Positions 14,115 through 17,824 of a DNA stretch of 17,824 nt are shown piece after piece. A model generated the notes under the pieces. That model saw only the letters and a list, made by a program, of their open reading frames with translations. It made no database searches and was not told where the DNA came from. The position numbers and the translations under genes are program-made. The DNA is taken from NCBI GenBank assembly GCA_002726335.1, contig PBSR01000155.1:1-17824 (forward strand). Direction: 5' to 3'. How positions within the stretch are numbered: position 1 is the first letter of the stretch; each line of letters begins with the position of its first letter. Origin of the DNA: Gemmatimonadaceae bacterium. GTDB lineage: Bacteria; Latescibacterota; UBA2968; UBA8231.

Positions 14115-16223
14115 TCAGTACGCCACCGCGACAATGCCCACGTGGACGCCTTGCTCGGAGCCGAGGGAAAGGCGGTACACATAGGTGCCAGGCGGGACGG
14201 GGGAGCCGGCCAGCCCCAGTCCATTCCAGCTCTGCTGGCCAACGCCACTCCGGGACTGGATGGGGAGACCGCGGCCGACCAATCTCCCGGCGAGATCGAA
14301 GATCTCCAGTTCGACGGGTCGGTCGATGGTCACCTGCAGCAGCTTGTAGTCGATCAGCAGGATGTCGTTGTGCCCGTCCTCATTGGGCGTGAACGGGTTT
14401 GGGCCTACTTCGAGGTCGACGAGCAGATCGCTGCTGATGGGGGTGCGGACGGACAGGTCATCGGCAGAGAAGCGGAAGGTGGCATTTCCCGGTTTCACCT
14501 GCTGTCGGATGCTATCCGGATCGTCACTGTCAAAAACCCAGCCGGTGAATCGCGTGCCGTAGCGCAATACGGCAGCATCGAAGCCGACGGCCAATCTCAC
14601 CAGGCTGTCGTCGATCCCTTGCAGTCTGCGGAAGGGCACGATCAGACGGTCCTTCTGGATCTCCGGCGGATACACGTTGAGGTCCAGAGTGTCGCCCTGC
14701 AGTACGACGAAGTGGACAGCGTCGGCGCGGGTGTGGGTGAGGATCTCGAGTCGATCGAATCCGCTGTTGGCGTCGTCGAGCACCGGTTGTACGACGTAGG
14801 TGAAGGACTCCGGCTCAAAGGAGTCGACTTCAATAGGCCACATCTCGCCGATCACTTCGTTGGCTGCCGGTGTTTCCCCTATCTGTAGGGACAGCTGACC
14901 CAGCTGTGGTGCTACGTCAAACTCTGACAACAGCTTGATGGAGATCTGCAGGTATCGCGTCGGGCCTGGCGACAGTACCGGGGTTCCGTCCTGCCAGCTG
15001 GCAGCCGGCAGGTCGTCACGCCGCAGACCGGCGGCAAAATCGTAGGGCGGCGACCAGAAGCTCCAGTTTTCCGAATCGTACCTGGTGGAAATTCCCGACG
15101 CCGAAGAGAGCAAGAAACTGTCGTACTCATCTGCGTCGATGGGGAGGACATCACCGTTCAGGTTCTCCGAGAAGTAGAGTGTGGGATCGGGCGTATGTCC
15201 GGTGCGGGTACGGATCTCGAGATGGGTACTTTCCGGCTGCTCGCCTTCCCAGCGGATCTTGCCCCAGTTGACAGGCTTGCCGAAATCCAGAATCTGGGTG
15301 AGGTAGAACCCCTCTGGAGCGAAGCCGTTGGCGTAGGCCTCGAATTCCGCCATCTCCCAGTTGCGCAGGGGAAAGGCTTTCACCGTGATCCAGCGCGTCG
15401 AACGGATCGGGAAGTTCAGGTCAACGACGACCTCGATGTTCTCCCGGGTGGACTGCACAACGTCGAGTTTCTGGTCACTGTCAACGATCCACGGCGTGCT
15501 GTCCCACCCCTCGTTCTGAAACCAGCAGGGACCGTCGCCGAACCGTACGTCTTTGCCCCCCGTGCGCACATCGTACCAGGCAAGGAAGTTGTCAGCGAAG
15601 CTGTCTTCTCCGAAAGGGCGCTCTGGCCGGGGTTCGGCCAGGCTTTCGATCAGCAGACGGTCGTCTTCGGTGCCGAGGCGTGGATAGAAACGCACGCGGT
15701 ACACCGGCACCTCTGACCCGAAGTCGACGATAATCGTCCGTGCCCAGCCGCTGCCGAATCCAGGAAGCTGATTGGGATCCTGCGTAAAGCCTCGGAAGAG
15801 AGCCGTCCTCGGATCGCCGTCGAACATCGTCTTGAGGGCCGGTTGTTGCTGGGGCCAGCAAATACAGCAGTCGTTGGACAGCACCCGGCCGCCCGTCAGT
15901 GGGAGAGGGATCTCCTTGTCGGGGACATCGAGGTCGGTGATGGCGATATTGGTTTCGGGGTCGAAGAATCGGGGCCGTAACGATTCCTCGGAATAATCGA
16001 TTAGAGTATCGGTGCCCACAGTCCTGGGGGACACGCCGACAGCAACTGTCCGTACGACATTGCCGAGAGCGTCATAGACGACGTAGGAACCGGCACCATC
16101 GATGGTCAGAGCTGACTGCCAGGGCGTTCCGTCTGCGCCCCCGAGCCGGTACTCGGTCACGGCACCAACAGGTGTCGCCCACCACAACAGGACGAGGAGG
16201 CAAGGGACTCCGGATCGATTCAT
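14115..16223 (-). CDS. large secreted protein with C-terminal T9SS/FlgD-like domain
   Basis: 702 residues; AGGAG lies 7 bases before the ATG. A signal peptide (MNRSGVPCLLVLLWWATPVGA) precedes a mature region with no enzyme motif I recognise. Residues 160-182 (RTIIVDFG...RVRFYPR) and 288-301 (with EFEAY) resemble a discoidin-like beta-sandwich interrupted by insertions. Middle sections (about 303-560) look like repeated beta domains. The last 97 residues begin with VGPNPFTPNEDGHND (606) and end with WNGLGLAG...PPGTYVYRL. This pairs a CHU_C/gliding-associated-like PNPFTPNxDGxND motif with an FlgD Ig-like pattern, so it resembles cell-surface sorting domains of the FCB group. A C-C-x-C cluster (C119, C120, C122) and C233 are unusual for an exported protein. 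A diverged paralogue starts divergently at 16323. Function is unknown; a surface or extracellular adhesin or binding role is inferred. Confidence 0.85.
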   Translation of the reverse strand: MNRSGVPCLLVLLWWATPVGAVTEYRLGGADGTPWQSALTIDGAGSYVVYDALGNVVRTVAVGVSPRTVGTDTLIDYSEESLRPRFFDPETNIAITDLDVPDKEIPLPLTGGRVLSNDCCICWPQQQPALKTMFDGDPRTALFRGFTQDPNQLPGFGSGWARTIIVDFGSEVPVYRVRFYPRLGTEDDRLLIESLAEPRPERPFGEDSFADNFLAWYDVRTGGKDVRFGDGPCWFQNEGWDSTPWIVDSDQKLDVVQSTRENIEVVVDLNFPIRSTRWITVKAFPLRNWEMAEFEAYANGFAPEGFYLTQILDFGKPVNWGKIRWEGEQPESTHLEIRTRTGHTPDPTLYFSENLNGDVLPIDADEYDSFLLSSASGISTRYDSENWSFWSPPYDFAAGLRRDDLPAASWQDGTPVLSPGPTRYLQISIKLLSEFDVAPQLGQLSLQIGETPAANEVIGEMWPIEVDSFEPESFTYVVQPVLDDANSGFDRLEILTHTRADAVHFVVLQGDTLDLNVYPPEIQKDRLIVPFRRLQGIDDSLVRLAVGFDAAVLRYGTRFTGWVFDSDDPDSIRQQVKPGNATFRFSADDLSVRTPISSDLLVDLEVGPNPFTPNEDGHNDILLIDYKLLQVTIDRPVELEIFDLAGRLVGRGLPIQSRSGVGQQSWNGLGLAGSPVPPGTYVYRLSLGSEQGVHVGIVAVAY

Positions 16224-16247
16224 GGTCAGGCTCCTGGGCGGGACCCG

Positions 16248-16276
16248 ATTGTAGGTTCCGTCGACAGCGTTGACAA
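16248..16276 (-). promoter_or_regulatory. sigma-70-type promoter of the 702-residue secreted-protein gene
   Basis: On the minus strand TTGTCA (16271-16276, 5 of 6) and TACAAT (16248-16253, 5 of 6) are exactly 17 bases apart. The -10 is 24 bases upstream of the ATG at 16223, leaving room for the AGGAG site. Confidence 0.7.
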
Positions 16277-16296
16277 ATCACTTTTCGGGGTATTGC
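16270..16296 (+). promoter_or_regulatory. weak candidate promoter for the right-edge paralogue
   Basis: A perfect TTGACA (16270-16275) is followed after 15 bases by TATTGC (16291-16296, 3 of 6). The -35 overlaps the leftward gene's -35 on the other strand. Spacing and -10 are poor, so this is tentative. Confidence 0.25.
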
Positions 16297-16322
16297 TTTC
16301 CGTACAAGCCTAGTACATATCG

Positions 16323-17824
16323 ATGGTTTCGCACAACTCAGCGGGATTCCCGCCTGTTACCGTCCTCCTGCTATTGCTCCTCATCCCCAGTGGAGGAATG
16401 GCGTTGGAGACGCTGGTTATCGGTGGGGACAGTGCCCTCGATTGGCAAGGGGACGGCACGGCCCCGCTCCGGCGCATCGAAGCCGTGCACCGATCGCCTC
16501 TCGATTCTGACAAGCTGCTCGTAGGCAACGCCCCCGGACTGCTGATCGAATTCGACAGCCCGGAGTGGCCGGGTGGCCTCCTGCCGCTCCGCTTTGCCGA
16601 CGGCGAAAACATCGCTCCCGCCACGCTGGCCCGAGGCGGTACGATCACGGCCCCCAACATTCTCGACTTTGGGCGCTCCATCTCCGTCGGCAGCGCCGAT
16701 GTCTTCGACGAAAACGACCTGGCCCTGGCGTTGGAGGAGATCCTCCTCGACGAACCCGGAGGGGAACTCAAGGCGTTCGAACGCAAGAACTTCAACGCTT
16801 TCGGGATTCTCGTATTCATCGATCTCGGTGGCCGCTTCGGTGTTGACCGGATTCGCTTCTATCCCCGCAATACAGTCCAGTCGTCGCCAGCGACACCATT
16901 CCACAACGACTTCCTTCGTTCCTTCGAGTTATTCACAAATGATGGCCAGGCCCTGACCGACGATGGCCGTCGGATCTGGGATCCGGTGGCCCTCGTGACC
17001 GACTCCCAGGAGCCTGTTCTTGATGTGTCCATGTCCCCATCCCGTCTGGTGCAGCACATCCGGCTGCGTTCAACGACGAACGTCAACTACGAGATCGACG
17101 AGTTCGAAGTCTTCGGCAGAGGATTTCTGTCGGAAGCTCGGTACATCTCTGATATCTTCGACGCCGGCGAGCCAGCAGTATGGGGAACGCTCCGCTGGAC
17201 CGAGCAGGCCATCGGCGATTCGCTGTTCTCGCGGGCCCTGATCAGGACCCGGACCGGCAGCGATGACAATCCCTTCGTGTTCACCCGGACTCTGCAGGGC
17301 AAGCGGGATGCCGAGCCGATCCCATTTTCACTTCTGGACTCGCAGCAGGAGATGGGGCGCGAAGAGTACGAAGGCCTGCCCTCCAACGACAGTTCCGGGC
17401 GTAGTTGGGATCCTGGTCCGGTCGAGAACGATCTGGTCGACTGGAGCCCCTACAGCACCCCGTATCCGGTCACCGCGGCCAACGGTCCGGGCATCCCGGT
17501 CAGCTCCCCGAATCCCCGACGCTATCTGCAGTTCGAGGTCCTGTTCCAGACCGACAATGTTGAGCACGCCCGGGTCCTGACCTCGCTGACCGTTGATTAC
17601 CAGACCCCGGCCTTCGCCGACGAGGTCGTGGCCGAGGTCTTTCCCCGTGAGGTGGAGGCCTCCACCATCGGCACATTTACCTACGCCCTGCGCTCGACCA
17701 TGCGCACAGGAGACAATCTCGGCTTTGACATCGTCGAAGTCTCAACGCCCTCGAAGGTGGTGAGCATCGACCGTATCGAGTTGGCAGATGCTCTCGGCCA
17801 ACCCTTTGCCGGCCGAACCTTTTC
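16323..17824 (+). CDS. secreted paralogue of the divergent 702-residue protein, 3' partial
   Basis: 500 codons run open from the ATG at 16323 to the right edge. The N-terminus MVSHNSAGFPPVTVLLLLLL with PSGGMA gives a signal peptide likely cut near LETL. No Shine-Dalgarno is evident. The body parallels the divergent 702-residue protein in order: FIDLGGRFGVDRIRFYPR (about 165-182) with IVDFGSEVPVYRVRFYPR; NYEIDEFEVFGRGF (about 256-269) with NWEMAEFEAYANGF; then WGTLRWTEQ/RTRTGS with WGKIRWEGE/RTRTGH; DWSP...PNPRRYLQFEV with FWSP...PGPTRYLQISI; and FADEVVAEVFPREVEAS with AANEVIGEMWPIEVDSF. Similarity is scattered, so this is an old duplication or a widespread family. It lacks the C-C-x-C cluster of its partner. 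The C-terminus and any sorting domain lie beyond the window. Function unknown; probably surface or extracellular. Confidence 0.82.
   Translation, partial: MVSHNSAGFPPVTVLLLLLLIPSGGMALETLVIGGDSALDWQGDGTAPLRRIEAVHRSPLDSDKLLVGNAPGLLIEFDSPEWPGGLLPLRFADGENIAPATLARGGTITAPNILDFGRSISVGSADVFDENDLALALEEILLDEPGGELKAFERKNFNAFGILVFIDLGGRFGVDRIRFYPRNTVQSSPATPFHNDFLRSFELFTNDGQALTDDGRRIWDPVALVTDSQEPVLDVSMSPSRLVQHIRLRSTTNVNYEIDEFEVFGRGFLSEARYISDIFDAGEPAVWGTLRWTEQAIGDSLFSRALIRTRTGSDDNPFVFTRTLQGKRDAEPIPFSLLDSQQEMGREEYEGLPSNDSSGRSWDPGPVENDLVDWSPYSTPYPVTAANGPGIPVSSPNPRRYLQFEVLFQTDNVEHARVLTSLTVDYQTPAFADEVVAEVFPREVEASTIGTFTYALRSTMRTGDNLGFDIVEVSTPSKVVSIDRIELADALGQPFAGRTF

Noticed and set aside
16269..16276. Short palindromic TTGACAA/TTGTCAA as a repressor operator
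   Set aside because: It is fully explained by two overlapping -35 hexamers; no extended dyad is present.
1..17824. CRISPR array, tRNA/rRNA genes, toxin-antitoxin pairs, integrase or transposase genes
   Set aside because: Searched for by eye on both strands; no regular spaced repeats, cloverleaf, or matching protein motifs were found.

Overview
This is a GC-rich bacterial window with densely packed genes. Lipoprotein signal peptides, a SurA-like periplasmic foldase and large exported proteins point to a Gram-negative (diderm) cell. The protein types are BNR-repeat proteins, an OPT-like integral membrane protein resembling the DUF6784/DUF6785 group, an FG-GAP/ASPIC-UnbV protein with TPRs, a CBM9-like secreted protein, and a large secreted protein ending in a T9SS/FlgD-type domain. 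This mix recalls uncultured FCB-group or Planctomycetes-like heterotrophs such as Latescibacterota. That placement is inference; there is no rRNA or other phylogenetic marker here. I see no tRNA, CRISPR array, prophage or complete insertion sequence.

Left part (1-7480). A BNR/sortilin-like beta-propeller gene enters from the left edge and ends at 1607. It converges on a leftward three-gene operon read from 7480 to 1617: OPT-like membrane protein, then a parvulin-type foldase lipoprotein (4-base GTGA overlap), then a membrane-anchored spermidine-synthase-like protein (15 bases later). The convergent stops are 9 bases apart and share a hairpin.

Middle (7481-11491). A divergent intergenic region carries a good sigma-70-type promoter for a rightward pair. 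The first gene is a short lipoprotein of unknown family. The second is a 990-residue FG-GAP/ASPIC-UnbV/TPR lipoprotein whose only plausible start is a CTG overlapping the upstream stop (CTGA). After it lies a 162-bp imperfect palindrome with exact 18-bp terminal inverted repeats, resembling a MITE or other non-coding mobile repeat, placed between two convergent stop codons.

Right part (11492-17824). Three leftward genes follow: a sulfatase-family lipoprotein with Thr at the nucleophile position, a CBM9-like secreted protein with its own strong promoter, long leader and intrinsic terminator, and a 702-residue secreted protein with a C-terminal T9SS/FlgD-like domain. Divergent from the last is a gene that runs off the right edge and encodes a diverged paralogue of it. 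The -35 boxes of the divergent pair overlap.

Together the genes look like an envelope and secretion locus: exported or surface sugar-binding, propeller and hydrolase proteins, with membrane transport and periplasmic folding functions. No canonical defence or mobile system is visible. The most unusual points are two candidate CTG starts, the palindromic element, the divergent paralogue pair, and the unknown lipoprotein coupled to the FG-GAP/TPR protein.
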